Assembly (NCBI RefSeq): GCF_001592825.1
Contig: NZ_LTZG01000001.1
Span: forward strand, 620,001-684,000
Source: Planococcus maritimus
GTDB lineage: Bacteria > Bacillota > Bacilli > Bacillales_A > Planococcaceae
Length of the DNA: 64,000 nt
Direction of reading: 5' to 3'
In this document: positions 42,716-51,808 of the stretch, in pieces
Layout of the letters: every line of letters begins with the position of its first letter
Position numbering within the stretch: the stretch's first letter is position 1
The notes under the pieces: model-generated
What the model was told of the DNA's origin: nothing
The model's database searches: none
Seen by the model: the letters and a program-made list of their open reading frames with translations, nothing else
Translations under genes and position numbers: made by a program

Positions 42716-43153
42716 ATGAAGAATTGCGGCGAGTTTGGGATCGATCGGGAGCTTGTGCTTCTTGAATCTTGGTACGAGACGGGTAAACGTTCGCGCGCAA
42801 CGACTACGAACGGCGTGTATTATTCAACCGAGCCGCCCTTGGCCTTGATCGGTAAAGCATGCTTGACGGTTGCTTGCCCATACAATCTGCGTCTGAAAGC
42901 TACCCGACATAATCTCAAACGTTTCGAAAAACATATCGTCTTGTATTCAAAAGATGGCATTTCCGCCTATCCCACTCAATCTCCGTCCAAATTAACTTGT
43001 GTTTGGATTTTCAACCATCAATACACTATGGAGTTCGTGTCTCCAACCAGAACGCGTATTATTTATAAACAATTCGGCATCTCGAAAGAAATTGACGCCT
43101 CGATTCACCATTTATCCAGACAACGAAAGCGGCAGCACGAGTTATTTTTTTAA
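42716..43153 (+). CDS. comK: Competence transcription factor ComK
   Basis: A 145-residue ComK-family protein. The most diagnostic stretch is AYPTQSPSKLTCVWIFNHQY, matching the conserved PT.S.....C.WI region, then FVSPTRTRIIYKQFG. It is shorter than B. subtilis ComK (192 residues), with a trimmed N-terminus and C-terminus. ComK activates DNA-uptake genes by binding AT-rich boxes. The start follows AAAAAGGAGAG. A single AAAA-N5-TTTA half-match lies upstream, so autoactivation is possible but unproven. Confidence 0.88.
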   Translation: MKNCGEFGIDRELVLLESWYETGKRSRATTTNGVYYSTEPPLALIGKACLTVACPYNLRLKATRHNLKRFEKHIVLYSKDGISAYPTQSPSKLTCVWIFNHQYTMEFVSPTRTRIIYKQFGISKEIDASIHHLSRQRKRQHELFF

Positions 43154-43189
43154 CAACTGCCCGCCCTGCCCTTCACTTCAGCCTACAGG

Positions 43190-43243
43190 AAAAGACACCT
43201 GGCCCATCGCCGGATACCAACGGCAATAAGCAAGGCGTCTTTT
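43190..43243. terminator. Probable bidirectional terminator
   Basis: AAAAGACACC (43190-43199) pairs with GGCGTCTTTT (43234-43243) with one mismatch, with a large loop. It sits between comK and the converging GyrI-like gene. Confidence 0.5.
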
Positions 43244-43244
43244 C

Positions 43245-43754
43245 TTATGCAGCATGGTCCGCGAGCAGCAGAATAAACAGCTCAATCACCCAAGCATCTT
43301 GTGTATTTTTGTGAATGGGATCAGTTACGAAAAAGGCGATATGGCCGTCCCAAATTTTCGTCTCGCCTTCATAGCGCAATGCCGGCGACAATCCTTCCCG
43401 TCCCAACCAATCGGTTAGTTCCTCTACAGAAGACCAACAACAATCTGGCGGGCCATTATGAGTTGTATGGGCAAAATCTCCTCCAGGTAAATATCCGGAA
43501 ACGACGCGGTGATCTTCTGGCATAAGTTTCTTTGTCGGAATGCCCACTTCAATCAGCCTGCGCCCATCGTCATCAAGGCACCAAAAGCGGATAAACGGCT
43601 GCCCAGCAGGTGACTCATTACGCGCACGTAACCAAGCTAACACTTCAGCTGCCAGCTCGGGTGCTGTTTCGATGTGCTCCGAAACCTTAGCTGCAATGCC
43701 TACATACGGTTGTTCACCACGCTCTATAATCGTTGGCTCTTTCATATAACGCAT
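43245..43754 (-). CDS. GyrI-like/AraC effector-binding domain protein
   Basis: A 169-residue single-domain protein of the small-molecule-binding GyrI-like family (YVGIAAKVSEHIETAPELAAE, then FIRFWCLDDDGRRLIEVGIP, then VVSGYLPGGDFAHTTHNGP and a VEELTDWLGREGL segment). Such stand-alone domains bind hydrophobic drugs or act as inhibitors. ATG 43754 follows GGGAGGG. The longer frame is discarded. Ligand unknown. Confidence 0.82.
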   Translation of the reverse strand: MRYMKEPTIIERGEQPYVGIAAKVSEHIETAPELAAEVLAWLRARNESPAGQPFIRFWCLDDDGRRLIEVGIPTKKLMPEDHRVVSGYLPGGDFAHTTHNGPPDCCWSSVEELTDWLGREGLSPALRYEGETKIWDGHIAFFVTDPIHKNTQDAWVIELFILLLADHAA

Positions 43755-43900
43755 GCAAATTTCCCTCCCGTTCCCCTCATTTGCTATTCCATACCCGCCC
43801 TCAGGAATTTTCAGACATCGGTATCGCTCAAACAGAATCAAGACCATTTGGCAGCAGAAAATGTCAGAGGATAGGATCCCTAAAGATAATTATATTTTAC

Positions 43901-43982
43901 TGAATATTCAAACTAATTAATAGTTTTTGTTGAATAAAATGATATAATAAGACTATGCAAATTATTGAATATTGGATATTCG
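43901..43982 (+). promoter_or_regulatory. Extended -10 promoter flanked by TGAATATTC motifs
   Basis: TGATATAAT (43940-43948) is an extended -10 element for the deacetylase gene. TGAATATTCA (43901-43910, upstream) and TGAATAT-TGG-ATATTCG (43966-43982, just downstream of the expected start of transcription) are candidate operator sites. Confidence 0.5.
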
Positions 43983-44061
43983 TTACAAAGCCATACCCTT
44001 TTTCATATTTTTTCACATACATAAGCCAATAGACGGCTTAAACAAATAAGGGGTGAGCCGA

Positions 44062-45255
44062 ATGTTATTCAAATGGAGTAAGTTGCTCGCAATAGCAGGA
44101 TTACTGCTCTTTTCACTACTGTCATTCACAGGCCAAGCAAATGCCGCATCTTCTACTTACGTCACAAAAGGCAATACGACGAGCAAGGTAGTCGCCTTGA
44201 CCTTTGATGATGGAGCCGACGGGACCAATATCAATAAAATTCTCGATACGCTGAAAACCAATAACATCAAAGCCACTTTTTTCCTTACAGGTTCTGGTAT
44301 TAATCATCATCCGGGCTGGATCCGCAATATCGCCAATGCCGGACATCAAGTCGGCAACCATTCGTATTCGCATCCAGATTTCACTAAAATCAGCACCACC
44401 GCTATTCAAAGTGAACTTGCCCGTACTGAAACCGCTTATCGAAACGCCACAGGGAAATCGACGAAACCTATTTTCCGTGCACCATTCGGCGCTTCCAATA
44501 CGACCGTGTTAAAAGCTGTGGGCGACGCAGGGTATACGCACACCATTCAATGGAATATTGACACCATCGACTGGAGAGGCTTATCTTCTACTGAAATCAC
44601 CAATAAAGTCCTCAATAACATCGTGCCAGGATCCATTGTTTTAATGCATACAGGCGCTGGAGCTTCAGGAACCCCTGGCGCACTCCCTGGCATGATCAGC
44701 AAGTTGAAAGCAAAAGGCTATAAATTCGTTACCGTTTCCGAACTATTGAAGTTGCCTGCAGCTGGCGGGACCACCTACACAGTCAAAGCCGGCGACACAC
44801 TTTACAGCATCGCTAAAAAATACAATCTGACTATAGCTGCTTTGGCAAAAGCCAATAACATCACCAATTACAATTTAATTCGCGTTGGCCAAGTGTTGAG
44901 GATTCCTGGCACAAGCAGCCCAACACCGCCGCCGGCATCTTCTGTGAAATACACCGTGAAAGCGGGAGATACACTTTATAGCATCGCAAGCAAATACAAA
45001 ACGACCGTTTCAGCCATTGCATCCGCCAATAATCTTACCAATATCAATCTCATCAGCGTCGGCCAAGTCTTGACGATCCCAGTCAAACAAACGCCGCCCC
45101 CTGCCGTCACAGTTAAGTATACGGTAAAAGCTGGTGATACTTTGTACAGCATCGCCAGAACGTACAATACGACTGTCACGGCCATCGCCAAAGCGAATGG
45201 AATTACCAATGTCAATTCCATTCGCGTCGGTCAAGTGCTGACCATCCCGCGTTGA
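44062..45255 (+). CDS. Secreted polysaccharide deacetylase with three LysM repeats
   Basis: A 397-residue exported enzyme. Signal peptide to about residue 29 (ending GQANA-A). NodB domain at about 38-230 has motif 1 TFDDGAD, motif 2 HSYSHPDF (H-x3-H zinc ligands), motif 3 FRAPFGASN, and IVLMHTGAG. Three LysM domains follow (each [13 protein letters not shown] ... VGQVLTIP), linked by Pro-rich spacers. LysM binds peptidoglycan, so GlcNAc or MurNAc deacetylation in the wall is likely. ATG 44062 follows AAGGGGTGA. Confidence 0.95.
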   Translation: MLFKWSKLLAIAGLLLFSLLSFTGQANAASSTYVTKGNTTSKVVALTFDDGADGTNINKILDTLKTNNIKATFFLTGSGINHHPGWIRNIANAGHQVGNHSYSHPDFTKISTTAIQSELARTETAYRNATGKSTKPIFRAPFGASNTTVLKAVGDAGYTHTIQWNIDTIDWRGLSSTEITNKVLNNIVPGSIVLMHTGAGASGTPGALPGMISKLKAKGYKFVTVSELLKLPAAGGTTYTVKAGDTLYSIAKKYNLTIAALAKANNITNYNLIRVGQVLRIPGTSSPTPPPASSVKYTVKAGDTLYSIASKYKTTVSAIASANNLTNINLISVGQVLTIPVKQTPPPAVTVKYTVKAGDTLYSIARTYNTTVTAIAKANGITNVNSIRVGQVLTIPR

Positions 45256-45265
45256 CCTTAAAGAC

Positions 45266-45295
45266 AAAAAAAAGCCATCCTTGGATGGCTTTTTT
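45266..45295. terminator. Bidirectional terminator
   Basis: A-run then AGCCATCC pairs with GGATGGCT and a T-run, between the deacetylase and the converging DUF4126 gene. Confidence 0.88.
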
Positions 45296-45324
45296 CCATT
45301 TTCTTATCCAGATGCTAAAGCGAG

Positions 45325-45882
45325 TCAAGCTGGGCTTTTCCTGTATAAAAAACGTTTATACAAACGGAACATCACAATTGCCATCCCCAGCAAAAACACG
45401 ACCGCCAGTACCGGCACCAAAAAAATCAATATCGGTGCGATGGTAGCGGTGGCATCCTCTGCAACCGAGACAGCCGGCCCCATCAACACTGTATCGCTGA
45501 CCCCTTTCACCGCTGTCAAAGTAGCATGAGAAGCTGTAGCTACACCGCCCCCACCGACAATTGCGATGGTCCATTCCAAAAACGGGTTCACATCCCCGAT
45601 AAATGATGCCGTCAACAAGATTCCAGCAAGTGCCGCGACCGGCGTGGAAATCAATTTCATAAATGAACCGACTGCCGGAATATAATTGACCAGAATTTCG
45701 AATATCGTAGCTGCCCCAAACGCAATAAGTGCAGGCGTGCTGCCGACCCAACTGAACCCTTCAGACAAAGTGACCCAATCAACACGTTCGAAAATTCCTG
45801 TGATCAACAATGGGGTAAAAATACGGAAGCCGACCGTCGCACTCAACGCGAGACCAATCAGTACCGCTAAGACCATTTCCAT
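45325..45882 (-). CDS. DUF4126 membrane protein
   Basis: A 185-residue protein with about five hydrophobic helices and glycine-rich loops (ATVGFRIFTPLLITG, NYIPAVGSFMKLISTPVAALAG, VGGGGVATASHATLTAVKG). DUF4126 has no agreed function. AGGAGGTGG precedes the ATG at 45882. It is single, flanked by terminators. Confidence 0.85.
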   Translation of the reverse strand: MEMVLAVLIGLALSATVGFRIFTPLLITGIFERVDWVTLSEGFSWVGSTPALIAFGAATIFEILVNYIPAVGSFMKLISTPVAALAGILLTASFIGDVNPFLEWTIAIVGGGGVATASHATLTAVKGVSDTVLMGPAVSVAEDATATIAPILIFLVPVLAVVFLLGMAIVMFRLYKRFLYRKSPA

Positions 45883-45978
45883 TCGACCACCTCCTGAAAT
45901 TCACGCCTTATTATTTCCATACCCTGCTGGAAAATAAACTAACTAGGTGAGTCAAATACAAGTTGGTCGAAACCATTA

Positions 45979-46014
45979 AAAAAGGCGAAAAGGATTTCTC
46001 CTTTTCGCCTTTTT
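45979..46014 (-). terminator. Strong terminator of the second polysaccharide subunit
   Basis: Arms 45979-45994 and 45999-46014 form a perfect 16-bp stem (AAAAAGGCGAAAAGGA and complement) with a 4-nt loop, 15 bp beyond the lipoprotein stop codon. Confidence 0.92.
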
Positions 46015-46029
46015 ACTGACACAGCCTTA

Positions 46030-47004
46030 TTATTGTCCGTGCATCATCATTTGGTAATGGATGAAGTCAAAAAAATGAAGTTCCCCCGGTAATTCTTCTC
46101 CCGCCAATGACTCTGCACGCTGTACTGCTTGTTCCGATAATTCCACATGACCGACACGCTCGAAGTACTGCCACAAATAATAATATACTGCTAGCGATTC
46201 ATAATCGACAGCCGCCTCTCCAGTTTCTCGGTCGTAACGCCCAGCCAATCTCTCTTGGCTGTCCCACTCATCAATCAACCACTTCTTAAATTCAGGAGAC
46301 TCCAAACCTCGGTCAAAACGATTGATTGCAATCAATAATTGGTCAATCATATGGACTTCTTTACTTTTGACATATCGCTTTTTCTCAAAGTCATAATATT
46401 CCGGGAAAAAAATACCCGTCTCTTCCAAATTCAGCATAGTATAAGATTCGGGAAGCACCGTCATGTCGTCAATCAAATAACTGAGTGTCAGTCGATTGCC
46501 TGCCAATTGAAAAGACCAGTCGTAAAAGTCAACGGCAGTTCCTTGCTGATGCTGACGATCTTCAATTGCAGATAGTATTTGCTTGGAAAGTTCTGAGTAA
46601 GCAGGTTCTGCAAATTGTTCAGCTGCCGCTTCCAACGCCGCTGAAATGCGCACATCGTCGATCAATGCATTTACATTCGCTTCTTCGTAAAGTCGCCAAG
46701 GGACAAATACTTGCCCCCCAGCCTCGACTAAAAACCGGTCTTCCAGAATGGCTGCCTGCTCTGCAAAATGCTGTTTATCTCCAACTTGCAGCAAATATTC
46801 CATATACAAACCAAGGCTCTCTGACAGATATTCAGATTCCGGTTTGTCTGGATAGGCATGAATGACCCCTTCGTCATTAACATAATGGGAGTCGACTGTC
46901 TCCTGAACTGAACTTTCTTGCCCATTGACCATTCCACATCCCCCTATCGCCAAGCTTCCCAAAACTGCCATGATTAATGATTTCCTTGCATGTAATTTCT
47001 TCAA
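46030..47004 (-). CDS. Lipoprotein with GH8-like helical barrel, copy 2
   Basis: A 324-residue lipoprotein. Lipobox AIGG-C is at about residue 23. The mature protein is helical with conserved acidic spots: HAYPDKPESEYLSESLGLYMEYLL, NVNALIDDVRISAALEAAAEQF, VDFYDWSFQLAGNRLTLSYLIDD, RYDRETGEAAVDYESLAVYYYL. The pattern resembles GH8/(alpha/alpha)6 glycosidases found with Pel/Pss/cellulose-type systems. It is paralogous to the gene at 49554, sharing the same order of motifs. Overlaps the receptor-like gene by 4 bp. Catalytic activity is unproven. Confidence 0.75.
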   Translation of the reverse strand: MKKLHARKSLIMAVLGSLAIGGCGMVNGQESSVQETVDSHYVNDEGVIHAYPDKPESEYLSESLGLYMEYLLQVGDKQHFAEQAAILEDRFLVEAGGQVFVPWRLYEEANVNALIDDVRISAALEAAAEQFAEPAYSELSKQILSAIEDRQHQQGTAVDFYDWSFQLAGNRLTLSYLIDDMTVLPESYTMLNLEETGIFFPEYYDFEKKRYVKSKEVHMIDQLLIAINRFDRGLESPEFKKWLIDEWDSQERLAGRYDRETGEAAVDYESLAVYYYLWQYFERVGHVELSEQAVQRAESLAGEELPGELHFFDFIHYQMMMHGQ

Positions 47005-47711
47005 CTGAATAAACTCCCCATTTCGCCGACTGAAGTAATCGCCGTTTTGGTTATTTTAAATCTTGCAGGTTCATGCTCCGTCTCCATCGCTTGTTCAATC
47101 CGCTTCACCAAAGGCTGAACAGAATCTTCCCCAGTTTCTTTGACTAGCAGATAAACCGCTCCTTTTCTGCTAGTTACGAGATCCCGTTCCCGAACTATCG
47201 ATAGCAGCGCTGCCCGCTCCAATTCTCGGGTTTGTAAAGGGCAGCTGGCAAACGGTGCCACTTCCATTAGCCACGTTCGGTCTTGTTGTTTGTTCGTCTT
47301 TAACATCCATAAAGCCTGTTCCACAAATTCCTGCAAATTCAGCGCACGAAGCTCCTCGTCTTTTTGCAGCAAAAGTGCCCGCTCATCTTTCAGAAGTTTT
47401 GTTTCTTCTGCCAGTAATTTTAATTGTTCGGAAACTGTCCAAAGTGAAAAGTGGAAAACCGACAGCAGGAAATAATTCCCTATAGATTTCATGGCTGCAG
47501 CAGGTTCTTGAACCGCCATCAAAAGTGATGCAATTAGCACCACAAATAAAAAGACCGGCAGCTGTTTCCTAGGCAGCCACAGGAGAAACGGAACTGATAC
47601 AAAAGCCGCCATTAAAGCGTATTCGTAAAATGGCCACCGAAAAAAAAGCAAGGCTATGCCGGAAAAGAACGCTAAGCAGATGAAAAATGGTAAATGTTTA
47701 AAGTTATTCAT
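47001..47711 (-). CDS. Membrane protein with degenerate GGDEF domain and I-site (PelD/PssE-like), copy 2
   Basis: A 236-residue protein. Four membrane helices occupy about residues 5-90, followed by a coiled coil (EQLKLLAEETKLLKDERALLL) and a GGDEF-like domain. The catalytic motif is lost (KGAVY in place of GGDEF) but the inhibitory I-site RERD stands exactly five residues before it, the arrangement used to bind c-di-GMP in PelD-like receptors. ATG 47711 follows GAGGAAG. It is paralogous to the gene at 51805. Confidence 0.72.
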   Translation of the reverse strand: MNNFKHLPFFICLAFFSGIALLFFRWPFYEYALMAAFVSVPFLLWLPRKQLPVFLFVVLIASLLMAVQEPAAAMKSIGNYFLLSVFHFSLWTVSEQLKLLAEETKLLKDERALLLQKDEELRALNLQEFVEQALWMLKTNKQQDRTWLMEVAPFASCPLQTRELERAALLSIVRERDLVTSRKGAVYLLVKETGEDSVQPLVKRIEQAMETEHEPARFKITKTAITSVGEMGSLFS

Positions 47712-47808
47712 TATATTATCTTCCTCGTAAAATAATTGGCAAAAAATCAAAAAGATATTGAATTTCTCCACCCAAATTATCTTACACTAGCTTACCGAAA
47801 AAAACTAT

Positions 47809-47831
47809 GGGACAGAGAAATTCTCTGCCCC
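47809..47831 (-). terminator. Terminator of the main polysaccharide operon
   Basis: On the minus strand GGGGCAGAGAA pairs with TTCTCTGTCCC (one mismatch) and continues into a T7 tract, 22 bp after the DUF2334 gene. It divides the locus into two transcription units. Confidence 0.75.
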
Positions 47832-47853
47832 ACTTTGTTATACACGGCCGGTT

Positions 47854-49536
47854 TCATTGGCTCTCCCAGAATTCACTATCCGTTTTTTGCTTACGGAATT
47901 TCCGAGCAATGGTCGCTATTGCTATGATGACAAAAATAATGAGCGGAATGGCTACCCACCAAAGATCTCTCGTCGTTTGCGTTACAAGAACACTCATCGG
48001 GCGTGAAACGTTGATATCGCCATTCGCAGTTTCTACCACCATTCCATCCACTTCCGTCTTATGTTCCATCTCTTTCAAATCGACCCATTCGTACTGATCG
48101 TATTTCTCCAATTGGGTCATCAGCTCATCAAACTTTTCGATCCCCAAATAGGGATGGTAGAAAAATGCTAAATAACTGTCGCTGAATTGAGACGCATAAT
48201 CCGCTTTTTGCATCATCCGCTCAATTGACCCTTTCCTTTTCGGATCAACATACCCCATTGTTTCAGGAATCACTTTCATTCCATGAAGGCCTGCTGGAGT
48301 CGACTCATACAAGGGCACAAAAGTTCCATCATAGGTCCGGTCGGAAATTTGGATTTGGCCGACATAAGTCGTGAAATACTTAGACAGCTCTTGATAGCCG
48401 GTTTGCGACATCGAGTAATGGGGCGCCTCGAAGGCAATCGGGTACAAGCCTTCCGCCGTCATTTCATATACCCCATTAACGATGGAATCGTATATATACG
48501 TTTGCTCATAGGGCAAGCCGATATTTTGGACGAAATCTTGATAAGCTTCACCAGAAGTGAAATCTTCTCTCAGCTTCACTTCTGCCGTATTCGATTGATA
48601 AATCGGGCGATCATAATCGACATCCCAATATTCGAAACCTTCACCTGTCTCATCTTCCCGGTATTGATGGTAATATCCATGCTGAATGAGGCTTGCGCCA
48701 TTTTTTTGCATCTCCTGAAGCACCTCAACCAACTCAAGCGCTTGGGATAAATGGATGTCTTGTCCCGTTTCTGGATTCTTATAAACCGGCACGACTGTCA
48801 CCGCATAAGGGATGTCCCGCTCCGCTAAATAATCACCGACTTGCTTGAGCAACACCGGATCGCTTCTCGGATGGATATCTTCCAGGCGGATCAGTTTCTT
48901 CGGCTGGGACTTTTCTTGATCAAAAAAGTCGAAGAGCGATTCCCCTACAATATCGCCGAGCCTGCCAGTGATCGAGTTGGCTGCCACATAATACAAATTG
49001 TCATTTTTGAAAATCAGAGGATATGATCCATCAGATGCCCGGCCTTCATATAGGACCTGCATTTGGCCGACCCCATTGATGAGCATCATTTCTTTTTTTC
49101 CTCTCAAATCGAACATTTTGCCATCACCGCTTACAGCATCAATATTGCGGTAATCTCGAATGCTGAGCCCTGGCGCTTCTTTGAAGTATTCGAAATAATT
49201 CCCGATGAACATCTTTTTAATGTCATCGTATTGGTCGACTACAAATAATTCTTCTTCTGTTAATTGTCTTTTCCCAAGCCCTAAATAAATAACATGCGTA
49301 TAATCGCCTTTAACATATTCTGCCGCAGCGTCTTCAATGGTTTGTATCGTTATATCCGAACTGAAATGCCCAACCAACATGTCGAGAAGTGGCACTTCTT
49401 CTTCTTGCGTCTCTTCTTCTGCGTGGTATAAAATCAGGACCTTTGAAGGATCGCTCGTTGACTGATCTGCAATTGCTTGCCAAGGGCTGGCGGTTAAAAT
49501 AACCGCCAGCAAAAGGAGGGAAACGATCTTTTTCAT
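47854..49536 (-). CDS. DUF2334 polysaccharide deacetylase, membrane-anchored
   Basis: A 560-residue protein with signal peptide (to about 24, PWQAIAD), a large extracytoplasmic region and a C-terminal membrane helix (about 527-548). The DUF2334 catalytic part starts near residue 215 with RLEDIHPRSDP, has the H-x3-H ligand pair in IQHGYYHQY, FEAPHYSMS, and FFYHPYLG. It should deacetylate the growing polymer outside the cell. The ATG at 49536 follows GGGGGCTCC. It is 17 bp after the lipoprotein stop. Confidence 0.88.
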   Translation of the reverse strand: MKKIVSLLLLAVILTASPWQAIADQSTSDPSKVLILYHAEEETQEEEVPLLDMLVGHFSSDITIQTIEDAAAEYVKGDYTHVIYLGLGKRQLTEEELFVVDQYDDIKKMFIGNYFEYFKEAPGLSIRDYRNIDAVSGDGKMFDLRGKKEMMLINGVGQMQVLYEGRASDGSYPLIFKNDNLYYVAANSITGRLGDIVGESLFDFFDQEKSQPKKLIRLEDIHPRSDPVLLKQVGDYLAERDIPYAVTVVPVYKNPETGQDIHLSQALELVEVLQEMQKNGASLIQHGYYHQYREDETGEGFEYWDVDYDRPIYQSNTAEVKLREDFTSGEAYQDFVQNIGLPYEQTYIYDSIVNGVYEMTAEGLYPIAFEAPHYSMSQTGYQELSKYFTTYVGQIQISDRTYDGTFVPLYESTPAGLHGMKVIPETMGYVDPKRKGSIERMMQKADYASQFSDSYLAFFYHPYLGIEKFDELMTQLEKYDQYEWVDLKEMEHKTEVDGMVVETANGDINVSRPMSVLVTQTTRDLWWVAIPLIIFVIIAIATIARKFRKQKTDSEFWESQ

Positions 49537-49553
49537 CAATGGAGCCCCCTTTC

Positions 49554-50579
49554 CTACTTCGTCTCATCTTCCATCATGAGATGGTAATGGATAAAATCGA
49601 AGAAATGCGTTTCGCCTTCCCCGTTCTCTTCGATCATCTCTGTCGCACGGGTTTTCACTTCTTCCGCTGCTTGATCTTCTCCAATAATCAGGAAATATTC
49701 ATTCATGAAAAAGTACATTGCCAGCGATTCATACCTTACCGCCGGCTGAAGTGTCTCGCGGTCGTACCTTCCGAACAATCTCCCTTCTTCCGCCCATTCG
49801 GTTTTAAGCCATTCCTCAAAAAGGTCCGAGGATAAACCAATTCGTTCTCGGTTAATGGCAATCAGCAATTGATCGATCGGATGGACAACTTCGCTTTTCA
49901 CATAAACTTCATTTACCACATCGAAATACTCCGGAAAGAATACTTCGCTGGCATCGACGTTCTCTAGCACTCGATCCGCGTTCATGTCTTTTGGAACATC
50001 GTCGATCAAATAACTCAAGGTTACTCGCTGCGCTGGAAATTCCACTTGCCAATCGTAATAATCGACCGTGTACCCATTATTTGTTTGGATCCGAGAAATC
50101 GTTTCAATAATCCGGTCCGCGGTGTCGGAATACTCGGGTTGTCCAAATAATTCAGCTGCCTCCCTGAGCACTGCAGCTATCCGGATATCATCGATCAGCG
50201 CATTGACGCTTGCATCTTCATAAATCAGCCATTTGATAAAAAAATCTTCCTCTTTTTCTACCACAAACTCATCTAGCAGGTTGTTGTACTGAAGTTCAAA
50301 TTGTTCCGCGTCTTCCATCATCACTAAATACTCCATGTATAACCCGATGCTTTCTGAGAGATACTGTGAATCTGGGGCAGATGGGTAGGCATGGATAAAT
50401 CGTTTTTCATCGAAATAATTTTCTGCAAAGCCTTCAGGAATTGCTTTTTCCACCACGGCCTCTTCACTATCATCCGGTAATTGCTGCTCTTCGCTCGGAG
50501 GTTCAGGTTCACTTGCCTCCTCACTGCATGCAACAAGAAAAAGCCCGGAAACCATTGCCAATAAGAGCCCTTTTGTCAT
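49554..50579 (-). CDS. Lipoprotein with GH8-like helical barrel, copy 1
   Basis: A 341-residue lipoprotein. Lipobox LVA-C at about residue 18, then an acidic linker (EEASEPEPPSEEQQL). The domain shares with the copy at 46030 the segments HAYPSAPDSQYLSESIGLYMEYL, ASVNALIDDIRIAAVLREAAELF, VDYYDWQVEFPAQRVTLSYLIDD, HPIDQLLIAINRE and RYDRETLQPAVRYESLAMYFF. ATG 50579 overlaps the GT2 stop by 4 bp. Likely trims or remodels the polymer. Confidence 0.77.
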   Translation of the reverse strand: MTKGLLLAMVSGLFLVACSEEASEPEPPSEEQQLPDDSEEAVVEKAIPEGFAENYFDEKRFIHAYPSAPDSQYLSESIGLYMEYLVMMEDAEQFELQYNNLLDEFVVEKEEDFFIKWLIYEDASVNALIDDIRIAAVLREAAELFGQPEYSDTADRIIETISRIQTNNGYTVDYYDWQVEFPAQRVTLSYLIDDVPKDMNADRVLENVDASEVFFPEYFDVVNEVYVKSEVVHPIDQLLIAINRERIGLSSDLFEEWLKTEWAEEGRLFGRYDRETLQPAVRYESLAMYFFMNEYFLIIGEDQAAEEVKTRATEMIEENGEGETHFFDFIHYHLMMEDETK

Positions 50580-51808
50580 GAATCCACCCTCCCTTTGAAG
50601 CGCTGCGTTTTGTCCCAAGCGATTGTTTTTTTACGCAATTTACTCCATGTGTATGTCGTGACGCTGCGGACCAATAACAGAATAAATAATTGGGCGTAAG
50701 TGAAGTACATGACCAAAACGTAGAGTACATTGGTCAATGAGACATTGCGGTCAATGACCAATGCGCTTAGAAGCTGTGCCGTATAGACAATATAGGTCAT
50801 AAACCAAAGCATCATAAGCGGAGCGCCAATGTTCGGGATGTCTACCCCAGCAATGCTCAGGACGAAGAAAACATCCGATATTAGCAGCATCAATACGAAA
50901 ATCAAATACGTGAAGAGATGCTGCAAACTGAGCACGAAGGTTTTCCCTCTCCAATGCGACCGATCCTTTATCGACTTTTCAAGCAAATAGAGATTTCCCG
51001 TAAGCCAACGTGTCCGCTGTTTAATAAAGGCCTTTAATGTTTCTGGCTCCTGCTCCCAAGTGCGCGAAGTCGGAATCACCGGCAATACATAACCGGCCGC
51101 TGTCAAACGGACCGTAAGTTCGGCATCTTCCGCCAGCGCGTACACATCGTATCCTCCCAGCTTTTCAACAACCGAACGGCGCAGCAGCATGTTCGTACCC
51201 GCTAGTGACCCAAGTCTAAAGAGTGCCCACCGGCCGCATTGCATGAGTAGTTGAAACACCTGAAATTCGAGCGCTATCATGCGGGTCAATATATTTGTAT
51301 CCACATTTTTAGTTTTGACGTATCCGACAGCACCCGCTGCGTTTGGCACCACTTCCGCTGCCTGGACCAATTTTTCCAAAGCATCGGCCTCAGGTTCATT
51401 GTCAGCATCATAGACTACGAAATAATCTGAATCCGTAATACTCAATCCGTAGTTTAAAACACGCGATTTGCCTTTCGGATTACCTGGAGGAACCGGAATG
51501 TAATGGATGCGCGAAAAGACTTCCGCAAATTCCTGGACGATGGCAGCCGTCCCATCCTTGGAACTGTCATCCAATAGATAAATATCGAGCTTGCCTTCAT
51601 ATTTAAGCCGCGCCATGGCACGCAATGTATTTTCAATGACGATTTCTTCATTATGAGCTGGAATTAGCACGGCGACGCTCGGATAATGTTTAATCTTCGG
51701 CGGATTTCGGAACCGCAATCTGTACCAGACGCCACCAATCGTCACCGCGGAATAGAACAGCAGCAAAACCCAAAACAGAATAACTGTGGCGGTGATAAGT
51801 ATATTCAT
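50576..51808 (-). CDS. Processive family 2 glycosyltransferase (polysaccharide synthase)
   Basis: A 410-residue integral membrane GT2. TM1 (about 3-25), catalytic domain with VAVLIPAHNEEIVIENTL, YLLDDSSKDGT, the D-x-D in YDADNEPEA, ALAEDAELTVRL (ED), and the processivity motif KQRTRWLTGN (Q-x-x-R-W), then four C-terminal helices. This is the BcsA/PgaC/PssC type that polymerises and exports a chain. It overlaps both neighbours by 4 bp. No BcsB-like partner is present. Sugar unknown. Confidence 0.93.
   Translation of the reverse strand: MNILITATVILFWVLLLFYSAVTIGGVWYRLRFRNPPKIKHYPSVAVLIPAHNEEIVIENTLRAMARLKYEGKLDIYLLDDSSKDGTAAIVQEFAEVFSRIHYIPVPPGNPKGKSRVLNYGLSITDSDYFVVYDADNEPEADALEKLVQAAEVVPNAAGAVGYVKTKNVDTNILTRMIALEFQVFQLLMQCGRWALFRLGSLAGTNMLLRRSVVEKLGGYDVYALAEDAELTVRLTAAGYVLPVIPTSRTWEQEPETLKAFIKQRTRWLTGNLYLLEKSIKDRSHWRGKTFVLSLQHLFTYLIFVLMLLISDVFFVLSIAGVDIPNIGAPLMMLWFMTYIVYTAQLLSALVIDRNVSLTNVLYVLVMYFTYAQLFILLLVRSVTTYTWSKLRKKTIAWDKTQRFKGRVDS

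Noticed and set aside
47001..47771. Longer start for the second degenerate GGDEF protein
   Set aside because: The 20 additional residues precede a good GAGGAAG site at ATG 47711 and run toward the upstream terminator, so they are unlikely to be translated.
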